Part shown: positions 48,549-57,823 of the stretch, piece after piece
Position numbering within the stretch: the stretch's first letter is position 1
Layout: every line of letters starts with the position of its first letter
Assembly: GCA_027494035.1 (NCBI GenBank)
Contig: JAOSJQ010000001.1
Location: forward strand, 2,170,001-2,234,000
DNA: 64,000 nt
DNA from: UTCFX2 sp002050125
Lineage (GTDB): Bacteria > Chloroflexota > Anaerolineae > Anaerolineales > UBA4823
Reading direction: 5' to 3'
Made by a program: the position numbers and the translations under genes
The notes under the pieces: model-generated
The model's database searches: none
Seen by the model: the letters and a program-made list of their open reading frames with translations, nothing else
Told to the model about the DNA's origin: nothing

Positions 48549-49685
48549 ATGGTTGCGAAGCTTGAAATCGATCACAAGGAAGTGGAGCGGCAGAAGCAAT
48601 TCCGGCGCGATTTGTGGGATTACAAACCGGTAGATCACATCCCGGTGTTCATTTGGCCGACGTGGACCTACGGTCACACGCTGCGCGAGCAGCTCGAAGA
48701 TGGCGAGGTGCAGTTCGAAGACAACTTGCGCACGGTCGAGAAGTGTCTCAAGCTGCTGCCAGATGATTACATTCCCTGGGTGCGGGTCACGCCGGGCTAT
48801 ATGAATATCGCTACCATGTTTGGCATGCAAGTATATTGGAGCGATGACCCTTCTCAGCCGCCTGGCATCGAGGGGCACATCATCCACGACTTGAAGCAGG
48901 TTTACGATTTGAAGCGTCCCTCTTTGCGCGATGGCGTGCTGCCAGATGCGCTGCAGCGGCTCCGCCGCCATGCTGCCGAGTTGCCTCAGGATGTATATAT
49001 AACTGGGATCGACAGCGGCGGACCATTGAACTCAATCCAAGACCTGGTGGACTCGAGTTTACTTTACACGGGTTTCTATGACGATCCTGAGGCTGTTCAT
49101 CACCTGCTTGATATGGTAACGGAGGTGCAGCTTGAGGTGTATTACGCATTGGTCGAGGCGGTAGGGGGTATCGAACGCATGACGGGAATCGACTTCGACC
49201 CGGCGTGGGCGCCAGAGAAGTATAAGGGCTTTGTCAGCGACGACGTCTGCGCTATGATCGGTCTCAAGCAGTTCCGCGAGTTCAGCATTCCCTATAATAA
49301 CCGGCTGTACGCGCCGTGGGGCAGCGGCTTGATGCACAATTGCGGTCCCAACCCGTGTATGCACAGCTACCTTGAACACACACCCAAATTAAAGGGGCTG
49401 AATTTATCATACCTGTACAGTCATAATGATTTCAAGGAGTTGGGCGAGATTTTTGCTGGTTGGGGGATGTTCAATATTCTGTTAGACAACGAGTTTGAAC
49501 CACAGCAAATGATCGAGGCTTTTACCTACATGATGGAAACTCTAGCCCCGAATGTCGTGGGCGTGCCAATGTGTTTCGTCGATGATAGTTGGGCTGATTC
49601 AGACGTCACGGCATTGTACTGGGAGATGCGTAAAATCGCTGATGAATATGCAGCCAACATGAAATGGGTTGGCGCAAACTCTTGA
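48549..49685 (+). CDS. UroD-superfamily protein 2 (HNCG type)
   Basis: This is a 378-residue paralogue of the gene at 46309, with matching segments YKPVDHIPVFIWPTW, LLPDDYIPWVRVTPGYMNI, FVSDDVCAMIG and PMCFVDDSWADSDV. It has the metal-type motif GLMHNCGPNPCMHSY. The UroD superfamily includes decarboxylases and corrinoid-dependent methyltransferases, so the reaction cannot be named. ATG 48549 lies in an AAAGAAAAAACGATT context without an obvious RBS; translation may be coupled to the upstream gene 18 bases before. Confidence 0.75.
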   Translation: MVAKLEIDHKEVERQKQFRRDLWDYKPVDHIPVFIWPTWTYGHTLREQLEDGEVQFEDNLRTVEKCLKLLPDDYIPWVRVTPGYMNIATMFGMQVYWSDDPSQPPGIEGHIIHDLKQVYDLKRPSLRDGVLPDALQRLRRHAAELPQDVYITGIDSGGPLNSIQDLVDSSLLYTGFYDDPEAVHHLLDMVTEVQLEVYYALVEAVGGIERMTGIDFDPAWAPEKYKGFVSDDVCAMIGLKQFREFSIPYNNRLYAPWGSGLMHNCGPNPCMHSYLEHTPKLKGLNLSYLYSHNDFKELGEIFAGWGMFNILLDNEFEPQQMIEAFTYMMETLAPNVVGVPMCFVDDSWADSDVTALYWEMRKIADEYAANMKWVGANS

Positions 49686-49741
49686 CCTTACTGGCTGGAA
49701 ACTGGCAAGATAAAAATTCGAGATCTCGAAAGGATATTCAC

Positions 49742-50923
49742 ATGACAACACTATCATCACGCGAACGGATGCTGCGAGCGCTCAATCATGAGGATGTGGA
49801 TCATATTCCATGCGCCTTCATGAGTTTTACTGCTCTACGAGAGCGCCTAAGTGAAGACATGTTCAAGCTATCCGAGGCTGAACTGGAGATGGGGCTGGAC
49901 TCCATGCTTTTCATCCCATCTGCAGGGCGGCCTCTGCGCCCCGATCATCCTGACCTGCGCGGGCTGCCCGTGCGTTTCAGCCCAGAGGTGACTGTCCGGG
50001 AATGGAAAGAAGAGACACCGGGGGATTACCCGGTCTTACACAAAGAATATGTTACACCAGCCGGAAAGCTCACGACGGCAGTGCGAACCTCCGATGATTG
50101 GGAACACGGCGATCACATCCCCTTCATCGACGATTATCAGATCCCACGCGCCCTCAAACCGCTGGTGACCGAGCCTAGTGAGCTGGAAGCGTTACAGTAC
50201 TTGTTGACGCCGCCATCCGAGGCTGATATCCAGGCATTTCGCCAGGAAGTCACGCGGGCGCGCGCCTTTGCCGACCAACATGGAGTTTTGCTGGTTGGCG
50301 GGTGGGGTGTGGGGATGGACATGGTGAACTGGTTGGTGGGGATGCAGCGGTTGATGTTTCTCGGTTTAGGACAATCCGCAATTTGTGACCGACCTGTTAG
50401 AGCTAATCCATCAGTGGAATAAAAAGCGCATGGAAGTGGTGCTTTCCGCGCCGGTCGATCTATATGTCCGGCGGGCGTGGTACGAGGGCTGTGATTTCGT
50501 GTTGCCAACCTATTACCGGAGCGCGGTCATGCCCCGGCTCCAGGTTGAAGTTGACCTGGCGCACGAGAGGGGGGCGAAATTCGGTTATATCTGCTCCAGC
50601 GGGACGAAGCCCGTGTTGGATGCATACCGCGAGATCGGTTTTGACGTGCTGATCGGGGTAGACCCAATCCAGGGCACCCACACCGATATGGGGCTGATGA
50701 AACAAAAACTGGGGGGCAGATCACATTGTGGGGAGGTGTGAGCGGTGCCGTGACTGTGGAGCGCGGGACGGAGGACGAAATCCGGTCGGCTGTACAGTTA
50801 GCAATCAATACGCTTGGTCCTACTGGTTTCATTCTATCCCCGGTGGATAATATTACGGTGGATGAGCCGCTGACCTGGCAGAACGTTGATATTTTCATCG
50901 ACGAATGGCAAAAGCGCCGGTAA
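49742..50923 (+). CDS. UroD-superfamily protein 3 (two compensating single-base frameshifts)
   Basis: The start is MTTLSSRERMLRALNHEDVD, typical of UroD-like methyltransferases. The frame breaks twice: near 50369 an extra G (GG) joins MFLGL to DNPQFVTDLLELIHQWN, and in the GGGGGG run at 50711-50716 one missing G joins MKQKLGG to QITLWGGVSGAVTVE. The repaired protein has 393 residues. The region GYICSSGTKPVLDAY lacks the HxC seen in the two upstream paralogues. The RBS is AAAGGA, nine bases before ATG 49742. It is followed by a kinase gene after 16 bases. Confidence 0.7.
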
Positions 50924-50939
50924 TTGACTGGAGCGTTGG

Positions 50940-52435
50940 GTGGCGTCAAAGCTGATCGGCATCGATGTGGGCACTTCCCGCGCCAAGACCGTGCTGATCG
51001 ACGGCAGCGGCGATGTCATCAGCACCGCCACCTGTTCTCATCCCACCTATATGCCCGATTCGTTTCGCCGCGAGCAGAACGCCGAAGATTGGTGGCACGG
51101 GACAGTTGCCAATATCCGGCAGATGCTGTCAGAAAGCAGCGTTCCGCCGGGGAAGTAGCCGGGATCAGCCTCAGCGGGCAGGGTTGCGCCTGCCAACCGG
51201 TATCTCGTGATGGAGAGCCGCTGGGCAAAGCAATCATCTGGACCGATGAGCGGGCTCACGCAGAGCAGAGGCGCGTGCGCGAGATCTTCGGCGGTGATCT
51301 TGGCGGCGTTACCGGCAACGATATTTACGACCAGCCAGAACCGCGCATGATGTGGCTGCGCGAGCATGAACCTGCGCGCTATAGCGATACGGATTGTTTT
51401 ATGACGACCGTCAGCTATCTAATCCTGAAGCTGACCGGGAAAAGAGCTGCAAACCATTCTGATTGGGGGTTTCACCTGTCTTTTGACCGCAAGAGGCTGG
51501 ATTGGAATGAGGAATTTGTAGGGGCAGTTGGGCTAAGTACAGATAAATTCCCGCCACTGGCGGCGCCGACCACTATTATTGGAGGGGTGAGCGAGTGGGC
51601 GGCGGCGCAGACCGGCTTGAAGGCTGGCACGCCGGTTGTTGCAGGCGGACAAGACTCAACCGTCTCTGCGCTGGCAGTGGGAGCTCTCTTTCCGGGACAG
51701 TCTGTGTATATGCGCGGAACGACTGATTTGATCTCGATTTGCACCGACCGAGCGGACTACGCGCCGGGGTTGTACACAACCTGTGCGGTGCTGCCAGGAT
51801 TATTCATGAATTATGACATGAGTGAGGTGATTGCCGCGGGAGGCAGCATCACCTGGCTTGCGCAGCGGCTATACCACCGCACAGGGACGGAAGTCTATAA
51901 AGAAATAGACCGGCTATCAGAAGGCACACCCCCTGGCGCCAGCGGTGTAATATTTCTGCCCTACCTGCTGATATCGACAAACCCTGATCCGGCGATGCAG
52001 CGCAAGGGAGGCTTGTACGGGCTGTCGATCTCCAGCGCAGACGGCGACCTGTGTCGAGCGGTCATGGAAGGTTCGGCGTTTGCTCTGAGGGAAGCCATCG
52101 AGCGGATGGCGAGTGCGGGGATTAACCCCACTGAGCTGCGAGCTACCGGCGGACCGACGCAGAGCGACATATGGAACCGGATCACCGTGGATGTGACCGG
52201 GCTGCCGATGATCCTGCCTGTGGCGCGAGCGGGTGCAGCTTACGGGGCGGCATTGTTGGCTGGGCTAGGGGTGGGTATCTATCCGCTGGATGATAATTAC
52301 GCAACTCTGAAACGAGTGATCAAACTGAGCGGAAGCGTCGAGCCAGACATGCAGCGCCATGCCGCCTACGAGGCGGTTTACGCTGCCTTTTGCAGGTTGG
52401 CACACGCCACCCGCGGCTTACAATCACCGGGCTAA
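50940..52435 (+). CDS. FGGY-family carbohydrate kinase (xylulokinase-like, single-base frameshift)
   Basis: The product starts with GTG 50940 (GGAG eight bases upstream): LIGIDVGTSRAKTVLIDGSG, an ATP-site signature. The frame stops at 51158 but resumes from EVAGISLSGQGCACQPV when one G is added to the GGGG run (51149-51152), giving 498 residues. Later motifs are AIIWTDERAHAEQ, VAGGQDSTVSALAVGAL, LRATGGPTQSDIWNRITVDV and AAYGAALLAG. Members phosphorylate ketoses such as xylulose, ribulose, erythrulose or apulose. A two-subunit transketolase in the convergent operon fits a ketose phosphate that is a transketolase donor. Confidence 0.85.
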
Positions 52436-52506
52436 TTGCAGCGGACTTTTAGAAAACCAGTTGCTGACTCAAGCAAGCCTTCAAGGCGTGGGCTATACAC
52501 AGCCCA

Positions 52507-53556
52507 TCAGACAGATATCGGATAGCGCCCCGAGGATAGACCCTCTTCGAGCAGGGCGCGGTAATTGTCGAGGTCTACATAGTTCGGCACTGTATTCCCC
52601 GAACCCAGACAGTATCCCCCGCCGGGCGCAACATCACGCAACAAATTGCGCACCTGCTGGCGGACGATGTCTGGCGTGCTGCGCGATAAGATATCCACAT
52701 CTACATTGCCGATCAAGCAGAAATGATCGCCATAACGGCGCTTCACTTCGCGAATATCCATCGCGTTTGGCTCGATGGGCTGCAGGGCGTTAAACCCGCA
52801 ATCGATGATGTCGTCTATCACTTTCCAGAGCACGCCGTCGGAATGAAAGATAAACGGGCGTCCTGCCCGTTGGCAAAGATTCCCGATCTGTTTTAACCAG
52901 GGGAATAAATGCTGGCGGTAGATTACCGGCGAGACCAGGAGCCCGCTCCCGTACGCCAAGTCATCACTGTACCATATGGCTTTGACGACATCATACGATA
53001 GGAGAGCCTCACAGATTTGCACTGCCAGGCGCCCAAGTTGCTGGAATAGGTGGGCGACAAAATCTGGTTGGCTTGACAAGCTGATAGCAAACTGCTCAAA
53101 GCCCATGGCTTCCCACGTATATGTGAAGATGTCGCCCCAGGCGCCAATGAGGCCCATGCCTGAAGGTAAATAACGCCCTGCCTTTTCGAAATATGAGAAG
53201 TCCAATTGATCCAGCGTGGGAAGGGGTTTTTTTTCGAGGTCTTCCCAGTTCTGGATCAAACCCTTTCCCTCGGAAGCCCAACGCCGTGTACCGTCCGCGG
53301 TATAACTATCTTCTATGACCGTGTCATTGCGGGAGGAGTTATAAAACCAGATTGTTGGCGAATCTGGATAGACTGTAATACAGTCGTAACCGGCGCGATA
53401 CCAAAATTCAATATCGTCCGCCGGGCTTGAGATGGGGCGACCCAGGTAGGCTGCCTTAATTTCCGGATCGACGATTAATTCCAGCAGGGGGACGCGGTCG
53501 GGCTGCCCACGGCGGAGCGCGGTTAACACACGTGTATAGTCAGGTGCGATGTCCAT
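52507..53556 (-). CDS. UroD-superfamily protein 4 (HSDG type)
   Basis: The 349-residue protein has the UroD-type N-terminus RVLTALRRGQPDRVPLLELI and the C-terminal APGGGYCLGSGNTVP, which are common in uncharacterised UroD-like proteins of sugar-utilisation loci. In place of HxC it has FIFHSDGVLWKVIDDII. Its segments GIGxxGGGx-like region and NVDVDILSRSTPD are seen in this subgroup. It is the last gene of the minus-strand operon and ends 71 bases from the convergent kinase. The reaction is unknown. Confidence 0.75.
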   Translation of the reverse strand: MDIAPDYTRVLTALRRGQPDRVPLLELIVDPEIKAAYLGRPISSPADDIEFWYRAGYDCITVYPDSPTIWFYNSSRNDTVIEDSYTADGTRRWASEGKGLIQNWEDLEKKPLPTLDQLDFSYFEKAGRYLPSGMGLIGAWGDIFTYTWEAMGFEQFAISLSSQPDFVAHLFQQLGRLAVQICEALLSYDVVKAIWYSDDLAYGSGLLVSPVIYRQHLFPWLKQIGNLCQRAGRPFIFHSDGVLWKVIDDIIDCGFNALQPIEPNAMDIREVKRRYGDHFCLIGNVDVDILSRSTPDIVRQQVRNLLRDVAPGGGYCLGSGNTVPNYVDLDNYRALLEEGLSSGRYPISV

Positions 53557-53581
53557 GGTTCAACTCCTGTAAATGCGACTT

Positions 53582-54733
53582 TTACCCAGCTTGTATGGGG
53601 ATGGGATATTGACCGAATTCAATAGCTGCAATGAAGAATGAAAGGATATTCTCAGGGGGCACCTCGGGCGCGATGTTGTGGATCGATGCAAAGATGTAAC
53701 CACCACCGGGCGCAAGACAGGAGATCTGCTTTTGGACGTCGGCGCGAATTTGTTCGCTTGATCCAAAGCTCAACACCTCGTTGTCGATTCCGCCGCCAAA
53801 AAAACCTAGAGCGTCGCCATACAGCTTTTTAAGCGCGTGAGCTTGCATACCTTCGGCGCTGTATTGCACGGGGTTCAAACCGTCTATTCCGATTTCAATA
53901 AAATCCGGGATCAAGGGGGCGACCGCTCCGTCGGAATGCAGGTAAATCTTAGCGCTTGTTAGACTCCGGATGTGTGCGACCAGTTTTGCGAGCAGCGGTT
54001 TGTATATGCTGCGAAAGATGTCAGGAGAGAAAAGCAATTTTTTTTGACCGCCATAGTCGTCGCTGATGACGACCATTTGCAGCAAACTGCCGATATTTTG
54101 CAGAAGCAGGGTGTAATAAGGCTGAATATACTCCTCGTACACGCGTTCAGCAAGCTTGATTACATAAGCGGGTTGGGTTGCCATATCCAGGAACAGGTTT
54201 TGCATTCCTCGCAGGCTGCTGGATATTTCGTAAATTCCCCAAGCGCCGTCACCCGTGAGGCCATAACCTGCGCGGTTCAGCTCGCGGGCTTTGTCGATCA
54301 ACCCTGACATGCGATCGTGTTTTGACAGGTCAGGGAAACGATAACTTGCCAACTCTTTCTCTGTGCCCTCTTTTAAGGGATGGTCAATCTGGTTGTAGAA
54401 ACCGCCGCCGGCTTTGAACGTGCGTCCAAACTCATCGACATATGCTGCACGGTCAGTGCCCCAGTCTACCGGCGCTTCGCGTGGGATGATCCAACGCACG
54501 TCCACATCGAAGAGATCATATAGACGCTCATCGGGTTCTACCAACTGGAGGATGTTATCGATAATTATTGGTTCGTCTGATGATTGGTAGCCCAAGTATT
54601 CCAGGAGCTTGTGATGCGCTGAGATATTTATCGAGCATTCTGGACCGCCAAATGCGATCGGGACCTGGTCTGGTTCCTGGTGGTTGAGAGCCAGTTCGAA
54701 CCGCTGGCGATGGCTCAAGGATGTTCCCTGCAT
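53582..54733 (-). CDS. UroD-superfamily protein 5 (HSDG type)
   Basis: The 383-residue protein starts MQGTSLSHRQRFELALNHQE and contains KIYLHSDGAVAPLIPDFIEI and LAPGGGYIFASIHNIAPEVP. It belongs to the same HSDG subgroup as the gene at 52507, which it precedes by 25 bases in the same operon. ATG 54733 lies three bases after the permease stop (54737), so translation is probably coupled. Function is unknown. Confidence 0.75.
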   Translation of the reverse strand: MQGTSLSHRQRFELALNHQEPDQVPIAFGGPECSINISAHHKLLEYLGYQSSDEPIIIDNILQLVEPDERLYDLFDVDVRWIIPREAPVDWGTDRAAYVDEFGRTFKAGGGFYNQIDHPLKEGTEKELASYRFPDLSKHDRMSGLIDKARELNRAGYGLTGDGAWGIYEISSSLRGMQNLFLDMATQPAYVIKLAERVYEEYIQPYYTLLLQNIGSLLQMVVISDDYGGQKKLLFSPDIFRSIYKPLLAKLVAHIRSLTSAKIYLHSDGAVAPLIPDFIEIGIDGLNPVQYSAEGMQAHALKKLYGDALGFFGGGIDNEVLSFGSSEQIRADVQKQISCLAPGGGYIFASIHNIAPEVPPENILSFFIAAIEFGQYPIPIQAG

Positions 54734-54736
54734 GAT

Positions 54737-55510
54737 TTACAGCTCGATCTTGACCTTGAATACGCGCAAGGCGAGGACCAATAACACAAATGAAAGCAGC
54801 AATAAGATGGTTGAGAGCGCATTTAGCGTGGGACTGACCCCTCGCTTTAGCATGCTCCAAATAATCATTGGCAGCGTGCTCTGGTTGCCGATCACAAAAA
54901 AGGTTACGACAAACTCATCAAAGGAGGTGGCAAAGACCAGCATCATCGCCCCCATAATGGACGGACGAATCAAGGGGAAGAGCACAAGACGGATCCGCTG
55001 CCACGTGTTAGCTCCTAAATCGCGGGCAGCATCTTCAATTGCCCAATCGAAATTGTGAAAGCGCGCGTTCAGGATTAAGATCACATAGGGTGTTGTAAAG
55101 ACGATATGAGCCAGGATGACCGTTACCAGAGAGCGATTGATTCCTAAAAAGTAGAAGTAGGAGAGCATCGAAATGCCCAGCACGAGCCCGGGGATGAGGA
55201 TTGGGACGGTGAGGAACCCCAGGATCAGACCGCTGAAACGGGTTTTGTAGCGATTGAGACCATACGCAGCCAGGGTTCCCAGGATGCCAGCGCCAATCGA
55301 GGAGACGACTGCTACGATCGCGCTGTAACGAAACCCCATCAAGTAGATCGGGCGCGAGAACGCTTCTTGATACCAGCGTAAACTGAATCCGACAAAGGGG
55401 AAAGTCCCCAGCATGTTGTCGTTGAACGAGAAAATGATAATCAAGATGAGCGGCACGAATAGAAGAAAGAGGATAAGATAGACATACAACTTAAGCCACG
55501 GGATGCGCAT
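54737..55510 (-). CDS. ABC transporter permease, PotC-type
   Basis: The 257-residue protein has six hydrophobic helices and the EAA loop EDAARDLGANTWQRIRLVLF, which contacts the ATPase. The LGLRAL-like ending and N-terminal FSFNDNMLGTFPFVGFSLRW are typical of the second permease of Pot-type importers. It lies four bases downstream of the first permease. The cognate ATPase is probably the one at 45137 on the plus strand. Confidence 0.92.
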   Translation of the reverse strand: MRIPWLKLYVYLILFLLFVPLILIIIFSFNDNMLGTFPFVGFSLRWYQEAFSRPIYLMGFRYSAIVAVVSSIGAGILGTLAAYGLNRYKTRFSGLILGFLTVPILIPGLVLGISMLSYFYFLGINRSLVTVILAHIVFTTPYVILILNARFHNFDWAIEDAARDLGANTWQRIRLVLFPLIRPSIMGAMMLVFATSFDEFVVTFFVIGNQSTLPMIIWSMLKRGVSPTLNALSTILLLLSFVLLVLALRVFKVKIEL

Positions 55511-55514
55511 AAAC

Positions 55515-56378
55515 CTACCCTCTCAGACCCATCTTCTTAAATAAAACCCCACCCAGAACAAATAAGAGGACCAACGTCGCTACTACAAAGAAGGTTATAG
55601 CTGAACCCAGGGGCCAATTCGATGCTACGCCGAACTGGCTAGCGATTGCATTTCCAATCATCATCCCATTACTGCCGCCCAGCAAAGCCGGGGTTACATA
55701 ATCGCCGGCAGTCAGCACAAAAGTGAAGATGAAACCAGCGATCACCCCGTGCATGCTCAATGGAAGCGTGACCTTTCTAAACGTCTGAGCAGGTCCGGCG
55801 CCCAGATCGCGCGAGGCCTCGATCAAGGAGTAACTAATATTCATTAGCGAGGAATAAAGCGGGAGCACGGTTATTGGCAGGAAAACGCTGGCTAGAGTAA
55901 TGATGACCGCTAATTTCGAATACATCAGCCAGCTAACAGGCTCCTGCACCAACCTGAGTGTCATCAAAATATGGTTGATGACCCCATTGTTTCCCAGAAT
56001 GGTCTTCCAGGCATAAACGCGTACCAGATAGCTGCTGAACAGGGAGAGGATCATCAGCAGTAAAATCATTTCACGCTCTGCCTTCATACGGAAGACCATA
56101 GCATAAGCGACAGGATAGCCCAACAGGACTGTCACGATGCCGGTGATCATTCCAATGCCGATCGATCTCACAATAAGCTGGACGTAGACTTTATTCTCGA
56201 TCACATGGACATAATTTTCGAGCGTCCATTCGCGGATTATCTCAAATCCTTCAAGCCTCCAAAAACTGTATATAAAGAAGACGAAGATCGGCGCCAAAAA
56301 CAGGAACACCATATAGATTATTGGTATGCCAATGCTTGTTGCCGGTCCTGTGCGGGAGGATAAGCGAAGTTTGACCAT
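55515..56378 (-). CDS. ABC transporter permease, PotB-type
   Basis: The 287-residue protein has six hydrophobic helices and the EAA loop LIEASRDLGAGPAQTFRKVT. The segment SYLVRVYAWKTILGNNGVIN is characteristic of PotB-type permeases. It is followed four bases later by the PotC-type gene. A stem-loop separates it from the binding-protein gene. Confidence 0.92.
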   Translation of the reverse strand: MVKLRLSSRTGPATSIGIPIIYMVFLFLAPIFVFFIYSFWRLEGFEIIREWTLENYVHVIENKVYVQLIVRSIGIGMITGIVTVLLGYPVAYAMVFRMKAEREMILLLMILSLFSSYLVRVYAWKTILGNNGVINHILMTLRLVQEPVSWLMYSKLAVIITLASVFLPITVLPLYSSLMNISYSLIEASRDLGAGPAQTFRKVTLPLSMHGVIAGFIFTFVLTAGDYVTPALLGGSNGMMIGNAIASQFGVASNWPLGSAITFFVVATLVLLFVLGGVLFKKMGLRG

Positions 56379-56418
56379 TCCAGATTCTTTTTGTTTGTTG
56401 TTCTGCGGCTATTCCAGT

Positions 56419-56448
56419 GGTGTGTGCGGCGTTACCACCGCACACACC
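56419..56448 (-). other. stem-loop between the binding protein and permease genes
   Basis: GGTGTGTGCGG (56419-56429) and CCGCACACACC (56438-56448) form a perfect 11-bp stem with an eight-base loop. No U run follows on the minus strand, so it is unlikely to be a full terminator. Such elements protect binding-protein mRNA and lower permease expression in many ABC operons. Confidence 0.7.
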
Positions 56449-56487
56449 TGGTGTAATGTAATTATTCGATCTGCCTCCGTGCTTGCA

Positions 56488-57612
56488 TTATGAAACCTTG
56501 ATCTTTTCCCACGTAGCGACGTAATCCTGATAGGTGGCGATATTGGGATCGTCGCTGCTCTGGGGTGGGGAGGGCGGGAAGGGTGTCTTAGCCAGCATGG
56601 CGTCCATATCTTTATAGTCAGCCTGCATTTCCGGGGGCAGTAATGGAATGACTTTTTTATTGGTCATCCACTGGTTCAAGTAAATGGCGAGTTCTTTCTG
56701 CCCTTCGGGAGAGGTCATCTGGTTGATAAATGCATAAGCGGCGTCTAAATTAGCGCCGACTGGGATCACATAGTTGTCACACCAGCCGTACGTGCCCTCG
56801 CTCGGGACCTTCCACTCCAGAACTGTGCCCTTCTCCTTTGCCCAGCCGATTATGGCGACCCATGTACCCGAAGAGAGCCAGGCTTCCTCACGCGCCATGA
56901 CATCAGCCATCTCGCCATAGCTCGGTACGAGGGCGCGAGCATTGGCTTTGAGCGGCAGATACCATTCCATGGCTTTGTTCAACTCATCCTTGGTAACCAG
57001 CCGGCTGACATCTGTGCCGCTGGCGATGAGCGCAATATCAAGCTCCTGTAATGCCTCATCGAGGATGACAATCTTATCTTTGAACTCGGGCTTTTTCAGG
57101 TCATTCCAGGATTCAATCCCATTTGGGACGAATTTAGGATTGTAGGCATTGGGGGTATTGCCATGCGTGAACGGGACGTTATAGCGCTTTCCCCCGGATG
57201 TTCCCCAGGGCTGGTTCTTGAAGGCATCCATGATGTCGCCCCAATTTGTCAGGCGATCCGTGTCAACAGGTTGGATTAAATTGTTCTCTATCATTGAGTC
57301 AACCGTGCCATGATAGATACTGACAACATCATATTGCCCCGAACCGCCAGCTTTCAATTTGCTAAATATCTCGTCGTTGCTGCCTCCATAGGTCGAACTG
57401 ACAACGATTTTATTGGGTTCGGTCAAGGGAACCAGCGCCTTCTCGTAATCATATCCCTCCCAGCCGAGGTAGTTGATGGTAATGCCTTTGATGTTACCGC
57501 CCGTGCTTTTGGGAGATATTCCACATGCAGTGGCAGCCACACCTATGCCAGCCAATGTCGTCATCTTTAAGAAGTCACGGCGAGTAATCTGAGATGAACC
57601 TTGCCTGTCCAT
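56488..57612 (-). CDS. extracellular solute-binding protein, PotD-type (Tat, lipoprotein)
   Basis: The signal has a twin-arginine motif (TRRDFLKMTTL) followed by a lipobox-like GVAATACG, so it is probably exported by Tat and lipid-anchored. The mature part (GITINYLGWEGYDYEKALVP; KAGGSGQYDVVSIYHGTVDS) is of the PotD/polyamine-binding class, which binds polyamines, opines or other charged organic compounds. ATG 57612 has the strong RBS GGAGG; the longer frame to 57633 is rejected. It precedes the two permeases. Confidence 0.92.
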   Translation of the reverse strand: MDRQGSSQITRRDFLKMTTLAGIGVAATACGISPKSTGGNIKGITINYLGWEGYDYEKALVPLTEPNKIVVSSTYGGSNDEIFSKLKAGGSGQYDVVSIYHGTVDSMIENNLIQPVDTDRLTNWGDIMDAFKNQPWGTSGGKRYNVPFTHGNTPNAYNPKFVPNGIESWNDLKKPEFKDKIVILDEALQELDIALIASGTDVSRLVTKDELNKAMEWYLPLKANARALVPSYGEMADVMAREEAWLSSGTWVAIIGWAKEKGTVLEWKVPSEGTYGWCDNYVIPVGANLDAAYAFINQMTSPEGQKELAIYLNQWMTNKKVIPLLPPEMQADYKDMDAMLAKTPFPPSPPQSSDDPNIATYQDYVATWEKIKVS

Positions 57613-57790
57613 AGCTTTTCCTCCACATTTCAACTAATGATTTCCTGATTGGATCAAACAGCGCTTTACACCCATCATCAGAAGCGGTTATTGTAATTGT
57701 TTTATATTTCTGGTTTTTCTCCTTTCTTCGTTCCGGTAAATGATCTCTTCTTCTCATAAGCCGTTGTGACAAGTAAACAACCACGATCCA

Positions 57791-57804
57791 TTTATCCGGA
57801 TAAA
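57791..57804. repeat. 14-bp perfect palindrome
   Basis: TTTATCCGGATAAA is self-complementary. It lies in the 211-base gap between the oxidoreductase stop (57824) and the binding-protein start (57612). It could be a regulator site for an internal promoter or chance. TCCGGATAAT occurs just upstream of the GntR gene (61714-61723), matching one half. Confidence 0.35.
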
Positions 57805-57823
57805 TCCAGCAGATAATAAAAGT

